From Candidatus Omnitrophota bacterium (GTDB lineage Bacteria > Omnitrophota > Gorgyraeia > Zapsychrales > JANLHA01), in assembly GCA_024653845.1 (NCBI GenBank), contig JANLHA010000306.1, positions 1-6,267 on the forward strand: 6,267 bases of DNA. Reading direction: 5' to 3'. Shown piece by piece: positions 1 to 5,426 of the stretch. The position numbers and the translations under genes were made by a program. Each line of letters begins with the position of its first letter. The stretch's first letter is position 1. Below the pieces are notes generated by a model. That model saw nothing but the letters and a program-made list of their open reading frames with translations, had not been told where the DNA came from and did not search any database.

Positions 1-1175
1 GTATAAAGGATTCCATCGGACTCACGCGTCAATGAAGACCCCACCACATTGCAAATTGCAACGACCTTGGCACCTTTGCTGCGAGCTTCTTTGACTGCAG
101 CCAACGTATCGGCAGTCTCTCCCGACTGGCTGATTGCAATAATCAACGTTTTGCGGTCAATCACAGGACTTCCATATCGAAATTCACTGGCCGCTTCCAC
201 ATTGACCGCAATCCCAACAAGCTTTTCAATGATATATTTACCGACGATACCGGCATGATAAGCGGTTCCGCAGGCGACGATAAAGATGCGTTTCACATTC
301 TTGAGTTGGGTCATGCTCAAATTCAATCCGTCTAAAATCACCTGGCCATTCTTAATCCGTTTTTGACACATTTGTTCCAAAACGTGAGGCTGCTCATGGA
401 TTTCTTTAAGCATGAAATGCGGGAAGCCTTGTTTCTGGACCGCATCGATGCTAAACGTAACGTTATGAATTTTAGGAAAAACTTTCTTTCCCTTAAAAGT
501 AAAAACTTCCACTTGATCTTTGGTCAATCGAACCATTTCTCCATCGTTGAGATAAATGATTTTTCGTGTGGAATCCAAAATGGCAGGGACATCTGAAGCA
601 ATAAAATTTTCTTTTTCTCCGACTCCGACGATCAAAGGAGAACCCACGCGGGCCGCCACAATTTCTCCTGGAGAGTCTTTGGCGACCACGCCCAAAGCAA
701 ACGCTCCGGCAAGTTTCTGAATCGCTTTTTGTACCGCCTGGAGCAAATTCCCCTTATAAAACTCTTCAACCAAATGAGCCACAACTTCCGTATCTGTTTC
801 GGAAACAAACTTGTGCCCCTTTTTTTCCAAATCTTTTTTAAGCGATTCGTAATTTTCGATGATCCCATTATGAACAACCACAATTTTCCTGGAACAATCA
901 AAATGAGGATGCGCATTGGGGGATGTTGGCGCACCATGTGTGGCCCAACGGGTATGGCAGATTCCTAATGTGCTTTCTGGAAGCTGATTTTCTGCAATGA
1001 GTTTTTCGAGAGTGGCAATCTTCCCGGGAGATTTTCGAACGACAAGTTCACCGTCCGCAGATGTGAGGATGGCGATCCCGCTGGAATCATAACCTCGATA
1101 TTCCAAACGTTTAAGTCCCTCCAAGAGGACGGGAACCGCTGCTTTTCGACCAATGTATCCAACAATGCCACACAT
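1..1175 (-). CDS. glmS: Glutamine--fructose-6-phosphate aminotransferase (isomerizing), N-terminal 391 residues, cut by window edge
   Basis: Makes glucosamine-6-phosphate from fructose-6-phosphate and glutamine in the cytoplasm, the first committed step toward UDP-GlcNAc for peptidoglycan and LPS. The frame is open without interruption from the ATG to the window edge, giving 391 of roughly 610 residues. The protein starts MCGIVGYIG: Cys2 becomes the N-terminal nucleophile after Met removal, which fixes the start. The class II glutaminase domain (about 2-220) has CHTRWATHG at 73-81, HNG at 102-104 and SETDTE at 125-130, matching the Arg, Asn-Gly and Asp glutamine-binding positions of E. coli GlmS. 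The linker has FMLKEIHEQP at 254-263. The first SIS domain shows CGTAYHAG at 302-309 and SQSGET at 349-354 (sugar-phosphate binding). The second SIS domain and catalytic C-terminus lie outside the window. No Shine-Dalgarno is visible before the ATG; a small hairpin sits there instead. It follows the bL27 gene by 85 bp and may share its promoter. Confidence 0.97.
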   Translation of the reverse strand, partial: MCGIVGYIGRKAAVPVLLEGLKRLEYRGYDSSGIAILTSADGELVVRKSPGKIATLEKLIAENQLPESTLGICHTRWATHGAPTSPNAHPHFDCSRKIVVVHNGIIENYESLKKDLEKKGHKFVSETDTEVVAHLVEEFYKGNLLQAVQKAIQKLAGAFALGVVAKDSPGEIVAARVGSPLIVGVGEKENFIASDVPAILDSTRKIIYLNDGEMVRLTKDQVEVFTFKGKKVFPKIHNVTFSIDAVQKQGFPHFMLKEIHEQPHVLEQMCQKRIKNGQVILDGLNLSMTQLKNVKRIFIVACGTAYHAGIVGKYIIEKLVGIAVNVEAASEFRYGSPVIDRKTLIIAISQSGETADTLAAVKEARSKGAKVVAICNVVGSSLTRESDGILY

Positions 1176-1260
1176 AATATATAAAAGCCTACGAATGAGG
1201 CCTTGGTATGATCTTATTTAATATCGAAAGCGATAAAGTCGAAATGCGTGGCGATGATCT
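1176..1260 (-). promoter_or_regulatory. glmS leader with two small hairpins and no Shine-Dalgarno
   Basis: This is the 85-bp gap between the bL27 stop and the glmS ATG. Read in the sense (minus) direction it holds a perfect 5-bp stem with a 4-nt loop (TATCG-CTTT-CGATA, 1222-1235). Nearer the gene is a stem of GCCT/AGGC with a 7-nt loop, extendable by two A-T pairs past a one-base bulge (1185-1204), followed by the T/A-rich TTTATATATT that runs into the ATG. The second hairpin ends only 9 nt before the start codon, where a ribosome binding site should be. It could be a weak terminator or attenuator, a translational control element, or chance. A 7-bp direct repeat ATGATCT (plus strand, 1208-1214 and 1254-1260) is also present. 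I see no convincing promoter, and the region is too short to hold a glmS ribozyme of the known type. Confidence 0.3.
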
Positions 1261-1509
1261 TTAATTCTTAGGCTGGACATTCACATACGTAATCACTTTA
1301 TTCGCGTTCGTACGCTTTCTCGTAAAATAAACATCGCCGTCGCAAAGAGCATTCAAATGCATACGACCAGTCACATTCTTACCGGGTTTCCACTGGTTTC
1401 CTTCACGAGTCAAAACAGATCCTGCCTTGACAAATTGTCCTCCAGAAACCTTGATCCCACGGGTTTCTCGATAAAATTTCGAAGTTTTCCCTCCAACACG
1501 TCCGCCCAT
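1261..1509 (-). CDS. rpmA: Divergent ribosomal protein bL27 (82 aa)
   Basis: Component of the large ribosomal subunit whose N-terminal tail normally reaches the peptidyl transferase centre. The diagnostic core is clear: GGQFVKAGSVL at residues 23-33, KPGKNV at 41-46, ALCDGDVYFTRK around 54-65, and the closing strand VITYVNVQP, each aligning with the bL27 consensus (GGQFVKAGNIL, HPGKNV, ALxDGxVxFxRK). Length is normal for the family. The N-terminus is not: the usual AHKKGGGSxRNGRDS is replaced by GGRVGGKTSKFYRE, and the loop before KPGKNV is one residue short. The start at 1509 is chosen over an in-frame upstream start (1593) because AAGGGAGG lies 8 nt before it and homology begins there; the longer form would also begin upstream of the predicted transcription start. 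There is no rplU (bL21) or obg neighbour, the usual partners. It may be the sole bL27 or a paralogue. Confidence 0.8.
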   Translation of the reverse strand: MGGRVGGKTSKFYRETRGIKVSGGQFVKAGSVLTREGNQWKPGKNVTGRMHLNALCDGDVYFTRKRTNANKVITYVNVQPKN

Positions 1510-1517
1510 TTTTAAAA

Positions 1518-1525
1518 CCTCCCTT
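1518..1525 (-). promoter_or_regulatory. Ribosome binding site deciding the bL27 start
   Basis: Sense AAGGGAGG lies 8 nt (TTTTAAAA) upstream of the ATG at 1507-1509. It is a near-ideal Shine-Dalgarno and supports the 82-residue bL27 rather than the 110-residue version starting at 1593. Confidence 0.8.
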
Positions 1526-1561
1526 AACTTCTTTCCATAAAATTTCTCATAAAGAGGGGCT

Positions 1562-1590
1562 ATCATAGCAGAAAGAGTACTTTCTGTAAA
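1562..1590 (-). promoter_or_regulatory. Sigma70-type promoter for bL27 (and perhaps glmS)
   Basis: In the sense direction there is a -35 box TTTACA (1585-1590, 5 of 6 to consensus), a 17-bp spacer (1568-1584) and a -10 box TATGAT (1562-1567, 5 of 6). Transcription would start near 1555, giving an untranslated leader of about 45 nt before the bL27 ATG. It sits in the 96-bp gap after the dsbA-like gene, where a new transcription unit is plausible. An inverted repeat fills the spacer and is listed separately. This is the best promoter match I find in the window. Confidence 0.65.
1569..1586. repeat. Inverted repeat inside the bL27 promoter spacer (possible operator)
   Basis: A perfect 7-bp inverted repeat, CAGAAAG-AGTA-CTTTCTG on the plus strand, lies between the -35 and -10 boxes and touches the -35 box. 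In this position it looks more like a repressor or activator site than a terminator. It has no T-run after it in either direction that would suit an intrinsic terminator, although it also follows the dsbA-like stop by about 20 bp. Confidence 0.5.
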
Positions 1591-1605
1591 CAAATTTATC
1601 GAGCC

Positions 1606-2457
1606 CTATTCCCCTTTCGGATTTTGTGCATTTTCCTCAACTTTGGGCTTTGGATTCAAAATTTCTTCGATTGCTTTCTTATATTCTTCTTTGCTGCGCG
1701 CCATAGTTTTACGTCCATTGATATAAAATGTAGGGGTCCCTTGGACTTCGACTTGTTGACCCAACTTCAAGTCTTCTTCAATGATTTTTTCCCATTCCGC
1801 ATCTTTTTTCTCAAGATCTTCACGGAATTTCTCGACATTAAGCCCGACCTCCTTGGCCAATTCTTCAAACTTTTCTTTATTCAAGCTTCGTTGATTTTTA
1901 AAAATCAACTCAGCCATTTCCCAATACTTCCCTTGTTCACCTGCCGCCAGCGCCGCTTTAGCCGCGCCCTTAGCTTGCTGATGAAACTCTAAGGGAAAAT
2001 TCTTCAGAATATAATTCACCTGATCCGGATATTCGGCAAGAACTTCATTCAAAACTGGATGGAATCGAGCGCAATATGGACATTGAAAGTCCACAAATTC
2101 AACAATGGTAATCGGGGCCTCTTTATTGCCTCGCACATGCGATTTCCCAATATCAATTTGATGGACTTTGGTCAAATCCTCAGATGGCTCGGCTGATCCT
2201 CCGACCGGAGCTCCTAACATTTGAAAAATCTTGAGCAAAGAATCAACCTTTTTCTCTAACGAAACGAGTTTTTGATCTACCGACGATGGCGCACCCGTAC
2301 CTGTCCCCGATAACTGACGCTGCAATTGCAAAATTTCTTTCTGCTGCTCAACAAGTTGACGCATGATCGGACTATTGGCTTGATTGACAGCCATCGAGAC
2401 TCCAATCACAATAGCTCCGATGACAATCATGGATAAAATCACATTACGATTTTGCAT
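1606..2457 (-). CDS. Membrane-anchored DsbA-like thiol-disulfide oxidoreductase
   Basis: A thioredoxin-fold protein expected to act on cysteines of secreted proteins outside the cytoplasmic membrane. Residues 7-24 form one hydrophobic segment (signal anchor or signal peptide). Residues about 28-80 are a Q/L/K-rich probable coiled coil containing a short G/T/S linker (50-59), after which the catalytic domain begins near 100. The active site is CPYC at 126-129 in FVDFQCPYCARFHP, and the cis-proline loop is GTPTFYING at 240-248. A helical insert (about 160-235) with KGAAKAALAA and the E/K-rich segment is typical of the DsbA/BdbD-like (Thioredoxin_4) group. The tail (268-283) is polar and proline-containing. 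The ATG has GAGGAGG 4 nt upstream. It follows the carboxypeptidase gene by 32 bp, probably as the last gene of that operon. Whether it oxidises, reduces or isomerises cannot be told from sequence; no DsbB-like partner is in the window. Confidence 0.9.
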   Translation of the reverse strand: MQNRNVILSMIVIGAIVIGVSMAVNQANSPIMRQLVEQQKEILQLQRQLSGTGTGAPSSVDQKLVSLEKKVDSLLKIFQMLGAPVGGSAEPSEDLTKVHQIDIGKSHVRGNKEAPITIVEFVDFQCPYCARFHPVLNEVLAEYPDQVNYILKNFPLEFHQQAKGAAKAALAAGEQGKYWEMAELIFKNQRSLNKEKFEELAKEVGLNVEKFREDLEKKDAEWEKIIEEDLKLGQQVEVQGTPTFYINGRKTMARSKEEYKKAIEEILNPKPKVEENAQNPKGE

Positions 2458-2489
2458 ACAACCTCCTCTATTGAATTGAAATCTTGAAA

Positions 2490-3323
2490 TTAAAGAACAA
2501 TGCCTCCATATCGCGACACGATATGTTTAATATCATCCCAGCGACGGGTGCAACCAAAAACTGCAATGATGCAAATATCATCTCCCTTGGTTAAATATCC
2601 CACAAAACACTGCCCAGCTGAACGCGTATATCCTGTTTTTCCATAAAGCGATTGCTTCCACCCCTTAAACAATATCTTATTGTGACTTTTCAAATGAAAA
2701 TTCCGCCCATCCAGAGACGAAATCGTCTTGTACTTTTTCTTGATCACCAATTTGAAAAAATCATGTTGCAAAGCAGCCCGAAACATCAAGTACATATCAT
2801 AAGCGGTGGTATATTGATGCGTCTTCCCCGACGGTAATCCATGAGAATTGACAAATTTGGTGTTCTTGGCCCCCAGCTGACGAGCCCGCTGATTCATCAT
2901 TTGAACGAATTTTCCTTCCGATCCCGCAACAGCTTCGGCCAGAACCACACTCGCATCATTGGCTGAACTCATCAAAACCGCGTAAAGAAGATCACGCACT
3001 TTGAATTTTTCCCCAGGCCGAACATGGAGCTTGCTCGGCTGAGGGTATGTCGCTCGCGAACTCACCGTCACCGTATCATCCAAATCCAATCGCTCAAGGA
3101 CCAAAAGTGCCGTCATCACCTTGGTCGTGCTTGCCGGAGGAACTTTGGTGTGCACATTTTTTCCATAATAACGGACCACGCGCGTGCTATTAGAAAAAAT
3201 CGCCGACCGGGCTGAAACGGCACCAGCATCCACCGGTTCCGACGGAAAACCGCTTGTCAGCAAAATCAAAGAACCAAGCAATCCTTTTAAAATTTTGGAA
3301 ATGCCAAAGTTTATTTTTAACAA
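2490..3323 (-). CDS. D-alanyl-D-alanine carboxypeptidase, S11 family (PBP5/DacA type, short form)
   Basis: Removes the terminal D-Ala from peptidoglycan stem pentapeptides in the periplasm, limiting cross-linking. All three penicillin-binding motifs are present: STTK at 65-68 (nucleophile Ser65, Lys68), SAN at 120-122, and KTG at 229-231 within YGKTGYTRSAG. HGLPSGKTHQYTTAYDM at 161-177 is also typical of S11. An N-terminal signal peptide is plausible: a hydrophobic core at 12-24 after Lys10 and Lys13. At 277 residues it ends soon after the transpeptidase-fold domain and lacks the C-terminal beta domain and amphipathic membrane anchor of E. coli PBP5. The start is TTG at 3321-3323, overlapping the trmB stop by 7 bp, with AAGGGG 10 nt upstream; no ATG is available nearby, so the exact start is less sure than the identity. 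Three cysteines (239, 251, 258) lie in the C-terminal part. Confidence 0.93.
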   Translation of the reverse strand: MLKINFGISKILKGLLGSLILLTSGFPSEPVDAGAVSARSAIFSNSTRVVRYYGKNVHTKVPPASTTKVMTALLVLERLDLDDTVTVSSRATYPQPSKLHVRPGEKFKVRDLLYAVLMSSANDASVVLAEAVAGSEGKFVQMMNQRARQLGAKNTKFVNSHGLPSGKTHQYTTAYDMYLMFRAALQHDFFKLVIKKKYKTISSLDGRNFHLKSHNKILFKGWKQSLYGKTGYTRSAGQCFVGYLTKGDDICIIAVFGCTRRWDDIKHIVSRYGGIVL

Positions 3324-4273
3324 CTTTGCAAAACCCCTTGATAAATCTGTTCAATGGCCTGCACGACACCTTGCGTCGGAAGCAGCGTTTGTCCTTCCAT
3401 CTTCGCAATGCACCAACCTCGGGGGATCCGAGAAATCATAACCCACACATGCTGAGTGATGCTTTCTTCTTTCACAACCAAGTGCACCAAACCTTTTTGT
3501 TGCTCCGTATCAAACAAAAAATCTTTTAAAACAATAGCAACCTTCCCCGTGACTTTTGCAACTCTAAAGTTTTTCGGCTCAAAATTTTTTGTAAAATAAA
3601 CTTTCAACTCCACATCCTCTGCCAAAGCAACATCGACATGCTCTTTCTTAATCAGTTCCAGATTAAAAAATTTCTCCTGCCCCTGTTCTCGCCATTTGCG
3701 CTCAAATTTGGTATCAAATTGGGGGGCAATCACTGACGATGAAAAATCCCAACCTGTTTGCGGGATTTCTTCTAAAACCCATTTCAAATAAGGCTCATGA
3801 TCAGTGACTAATTTCAATGTCCCCTGATTTTTAACCCGACTATTGACCAACTTTAAAAAATGCTGTGAAAAAAGACGATGTTGAACATGTTTCTTTTTGG
3901 GCCAAGGACAAGGGAAAAGGCAATGAACTCGATCAATGCTTTGAGGCTTAAAGAGCCGTTCAAATGCCACCGCTGCATCGATCTGCAAAATTTTGACATT
4001 CTCCAGCGGCTGGCCCGAAGCGCCTCTGGCCACAGCTTCAATCCGACGACAGATCTTCTTAACTCGTTCCCATTCCTGCTCAATTCCAACAAAGTTACGA
4101 CCCGGAAACGTTTGAGCCAATCGTACTAAATATTCGCCCAACCCACTGCCAATCTCAACTTCTAAAGGAGCTTCCCGTCGATAATGCTCTGACCAATCGA
4201 CCGGCCGCTGGATCTCGTAATGAGAAAGAAACACCCTACTAGCAATATCTTGATCAATGAGCAGACCCAACAC
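3317..4273 (-). CDS. trmB: tRNA (guanine-N7-)-methyltransferase TrmB with a C-terminal extension
   Basis: Methylates N7 of G46 in the variable loop of tRNA using S-adenosylmethionine. Numbering from the GTG start (318 aa): SAM-binding motif I EIGSGLGE at 40-47, GIE at 63-65, the Asp after motif III (QIDA, about 97-100), the family signature FPCPWPKKKH at 120-129, TDHEPYL at 157-163 and TKFERKW at 188-194. The canonical signature is FPDPWPKKRH; Cys122 replaces the conserved Asp. Residues about 214-318 are an extra domain beyond the roughly 210-240 residues of common TrmB. I do not recognise it, though long C-terminal regions are known in some thermophile TrmB proteins. Start: an ATG at 4304-4306 would overlap the lipoprotein gene by 34 bp; GTG (4271-4273) or TTG (4268-4270) just after AAAGGAAGG is preferred, with GTG sharing one base with the upstream TAG. 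Confidence 0.92.
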   Translation of the reverse strand: MLGLLIDQDIASRVFLSHYEIQRPVDWSEHYRREAPLEVEIGSGLGEYLVRLAQTFPGRNFVGIEQEWERVKKICRRIEAVARGASGQPLENVKILQIDAAVAFERLFKPQSIDRVHCLFPCPWPKKKHVQHRLFSQHFLKLVNSRVKNQGTLKLVTDHEPYLKWVLEEIPQTGWDFSSSVIAPQFDTKFERKWREQGQEKFFNLELIKKEHVDVALAEDVELKVYFTKNFEPKNFRVAKVTGKVAIVLKDFLFDTEQQKGLVHLVVKEESITQHVWVMISRIPRGWCIAKMEGQTLLPTQGVVQAIEQIYQGVLQSC

Positions 4274-4707
4274 TACCTTCCTTTGACCGATTCTAAAAAT
4301 TCCCATCCCTGTCCAATCAAACGACCATTTTCAAAAACCAAAGGGATCAACTCATCATCAGAGACTTGATCGTCTTGGGCTTGAATACCGACGAGATAAT
4401 AATCCACATGGTAAGAACGAAGGCCTTTTTGAATTTTCTCCGTGCGATAAGGATTATTCACAGTTAAAGGCCTATATCGTTTCTCCTGCTCATTTTCCAA
4501 CTCATATCCGATCACCACCTGCTTGCCCAAAGCATTACCGACCTCATCCTGAGACATTCCATCATGAATTTGCTGCAAACTGATAAATCGACGAACACCT
4601 TCTGACGGTGTTTCTGTTTGCGTGGGGGCCGGGGGGTCTTCCAGCACGGGAGGAACCGTAGCGCACCCTCCCAAGAAAACCAATAAAATGAGCCATCCGT
4701 GTTTCAC
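4273..4707 (-). CDS. Small lipoprotein with a BamE/SmpA-like fold
   Basis: A 144-residue predicted lipoprotein. A short signal peptide (hydrophobic 5-12) ends in a lipobox, LGGC, with acylated Cys15. The next residue is Ala, not Asp, which in the classical enterobacterial rule favours the outer membrane. A proline/threonine-rich linker follows (18-36). Then comes ISLQQIHDGMSQDEVGNALG at 42-61, the helix-turn pattern with GMS..EV...LG typical of BamE/SmpA-like and related small domains, and beta strands HVDYYLVG (100-107) and LIPLVFENGRLIGQGW (120-135). Assignment to the BAM complex would go too far: the fold is shared by many unrelated lipoproteins. The start is GTG (4705-4707), because the nearby ATG (4707-4709) leads straight to a stop, and AAGGAG sits 5 nt upstream. 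It is 11 bp after the membrane protein gene and overlaps trmB by one base. Confidence 0.75.
   Translation of the reverse strand: MKHGWLILLVFLGGCATVPPVLEDPPAPTQTETPSEGVRRFISLQQIHDGMSQDEVGNALGKQVVIGYELENEQEKRYRPLTVNNPYRTEKIQKGLRSYHVDYYLVGIQAQDDQVSDDELIPLVFENGRLIGQGWEFLESVKGR
4276..4284 (-). promoter_or_regulatory. Ribosome binding site favouring a GTG/TTG start for trmB
   Basis: Sense AAAGGAAGG lies inside the last codons of the lipoprotein gene, directly before its TAG stop and the overlapping GTG. The spacing from AGGA to GTG is 5 nt and to the next TTG 8 nt. The upstream ATG at 4306 has no comparable site. This suggests translational coupling between the two genes. Confidence 0.55.
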
Positions 4708-4712
4708 ATGCT

Positions 4713-4718
4713 CTCCTT
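4713..4718 (-). promoter_or_regulatory. Ribosome binding site deciding the lipoprotein GTG start
   Basis: Sense AAGGAG begins directly after the TAA of the preceding membrane protein gene and lies 5 nt before the GTG. It fixes the non-ATG start: the overlapping ATG, one frame over, is followed at once by TGA. Confidence 0.7.
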
Positions 4719-5348
4719 TTATTTCAAGAAATGCTCTCTGGCTTTAGGCCTGGTTAAAAAATGAAAACATCCAAAAATATATGCCAAATAAGTGAAAAGA
4801 TATATTCCGCCACTGGGCTGATAAATTTTTAAACCCGTCAAAAAAGATGCAAGACATGCCCAACCATTTTTTGCAGACAAAAAGTAGGAGAAAACAACGT
4901 TCTCTTGTCCCATCGACGGGATCGTCGTCATAAAATACGCCACATAAATCCATATCAAAACTTTAAAAATGATATCGCAGTAAATGGCGGTGATGGCGGT
5001 CCATCTGCCCAAAACATGCCCCCTTAGGAGAGAAATTCCTGCGAGAATATATAGAAAACTACAAATGAGCTCCAAGGAAACAAGCATCCAGAACGACATC
5101 ACATCCGAAGACCGAAGATACGGCTTCCTGGGAAGAACACTGGGGTGCTGCACCTCTTGAAGAGTTTGCCGCATTTCTTTCTTCAGCTCACGGTAATCGC
5201 TCACCGTCGGAGGATGTTCAACCCAATAATTTTTCTTTTTGGGAACAAACGGTTCGCCGCGCTGATAAATCAATCCCAACCACAGAATGCCAATGAGACA
5301 AAAAAGAATTCCCAAAAAGGTGATGCCCTTTGATTTGGTCTTCATCAT
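4719..5348 (-). CDS. Multi-pass inner membrane protein of unknown function (209 aa)
   Basis: I do not recognise the family. Hydrophobic segments suggest four or five membrane helices: about 9-28, 85-108, 116-140, a weaker one at 151-172, and 181-198. Between the first and second is a polar, probably extracytoplasmic or cytoplasmic loop (30-82) with the charged helix DYRELKKEMRQTLQEV (51-66) and several prolines. The stretch ILAGISLLRGHVLGRW (101-116) resembles a turn motif seen in many small uncharacterised tetraspan proteins, where a short LLRG..LGR loop joins two helices. The C-terminus is basic (RPKAREHFLK). Two adjacent ATG codons (5346-5348 and 5343-5345) follow GAGGA by 4 and 7 nt, so the second may be the real start. 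It probably heads the operon with the lipoprotein, trmB, carboxypeptidase and dsbA-like genes. Confidence 0.8.
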   Translation of the reverse strand: MMKTKSKGITFLGILFCLIGILWLGLIYQRGEPFVPKKKNYWVEHPPTVSDYRELKKEMRQTLQEVQHPSVLPRKPYLRSSDVMSFWMLVSLELICSFLYILAGISLLRGHVLGRWTAITAIYCDIIFKVLIWIYVAYFMTTIPSMGQENVVFSYFLSAKNGWACLASFLTGLKIYQPSGGIYLFTYLAYIFGCFHFLTRPKAREHFLK

Positions 5349-5361
5349 CTATTCCTCAGGG

Positions 5362-5376
5362 TACGAATCATTCGTA
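5362..5376. repeat. Perfect palindrome upstream of the membrane protein gene
   Basis: TACGAA-TCA-TTCGTA on the plus strand is a perfect 6-bp inverted repeat with a 3-nt centre, 13 bp before the first ATG of the membrane protein gene. It falls just downstream of the start site implied by the promoter candidate at 5387-5415, as an operator or 5' UTR hairpin would. No T-run follows it, so it is a poor terminator for the coiled-coil gene. Confidence 0.4.
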
Positions 5377-5386
5377 AAGCGACATC

Positions 5387-5415
5387 ATTCTAGCGCAAAT
5401 TCAAATGACAAACAA
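5387..5415 (-). promoter_or_regulatory. Weak sigma70-type promoter candidate for the membrane protein operon
   Basis: Sense -10 box TAGAAT (5387-5392, 5 of 6 to consensus), 17-bp spacer and -35 box TTGTTT (5410-5415, only 3 of 6). It lies in the 78-bp gap between the coiled-coil gene and the membrane protein gene, the largest gap in this half of the window. The poor -35 makes it tentative; it might need an activator. Confidence 0.35.
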
Positions 5416-5426
5416 GAAAGGACAGA

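Noticed and set aside
632..937. 101-codon minus-strand frame inside glmS
   Set aside because: It overlaps the intact glmS frame, which has family motifs throughout; the alternative product is rich in Trp, Arg and Leu with no recognisable pattern.
965..1171. 68-codon minus-strand frame near the glmS start, suggesting a frameshifted glmS
   Set aside because: Reading codon by codon from the ATG at 1175 gives an unbroken 391-residue GlmS, so no frameshift exists; this is a GTG-started shadow frame.
1176..1260. glmS ribozyme or riboswitch in the glmS leader
   Set aside because: The gap is only 85 bp and I can see none of the conserved core of the known ribozyme; only small hairpins are present.
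1569..1586. Intrinsic terminator after the dsbA-like gene
   Set aside because: The stem is A/T-rich and is not followed by a T-run in the sense direction; its place between -35 and -10 boxes fits an operator better.
1510..1593. A 28-residue N-terminal extension of bL27 from an upstream in-frame start
   Set aside because: The stretch contains the promoter -10 box and most of the palindrome and has no family similarity, while a strong Shine-Dalgarno precedes the ATG at 1509.
1624..1992. 122-codon plus-strand frame opposite the dsbA-like gene
   Set aside because: It lies wholly antisense to a gene with clear active-site motifs and its Phe/Leu-rich product is what the reverse of a Lys/Glu-rich gene gives.
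4623..4637. Phase-variable homopolymer in the lipoprotein gene (runs of 5 and 6 G on the plus strand, split by CC)
   Set aside because: The runs are short for slipped-strand variation and the frame is intact through the proline-rich linker they encode.
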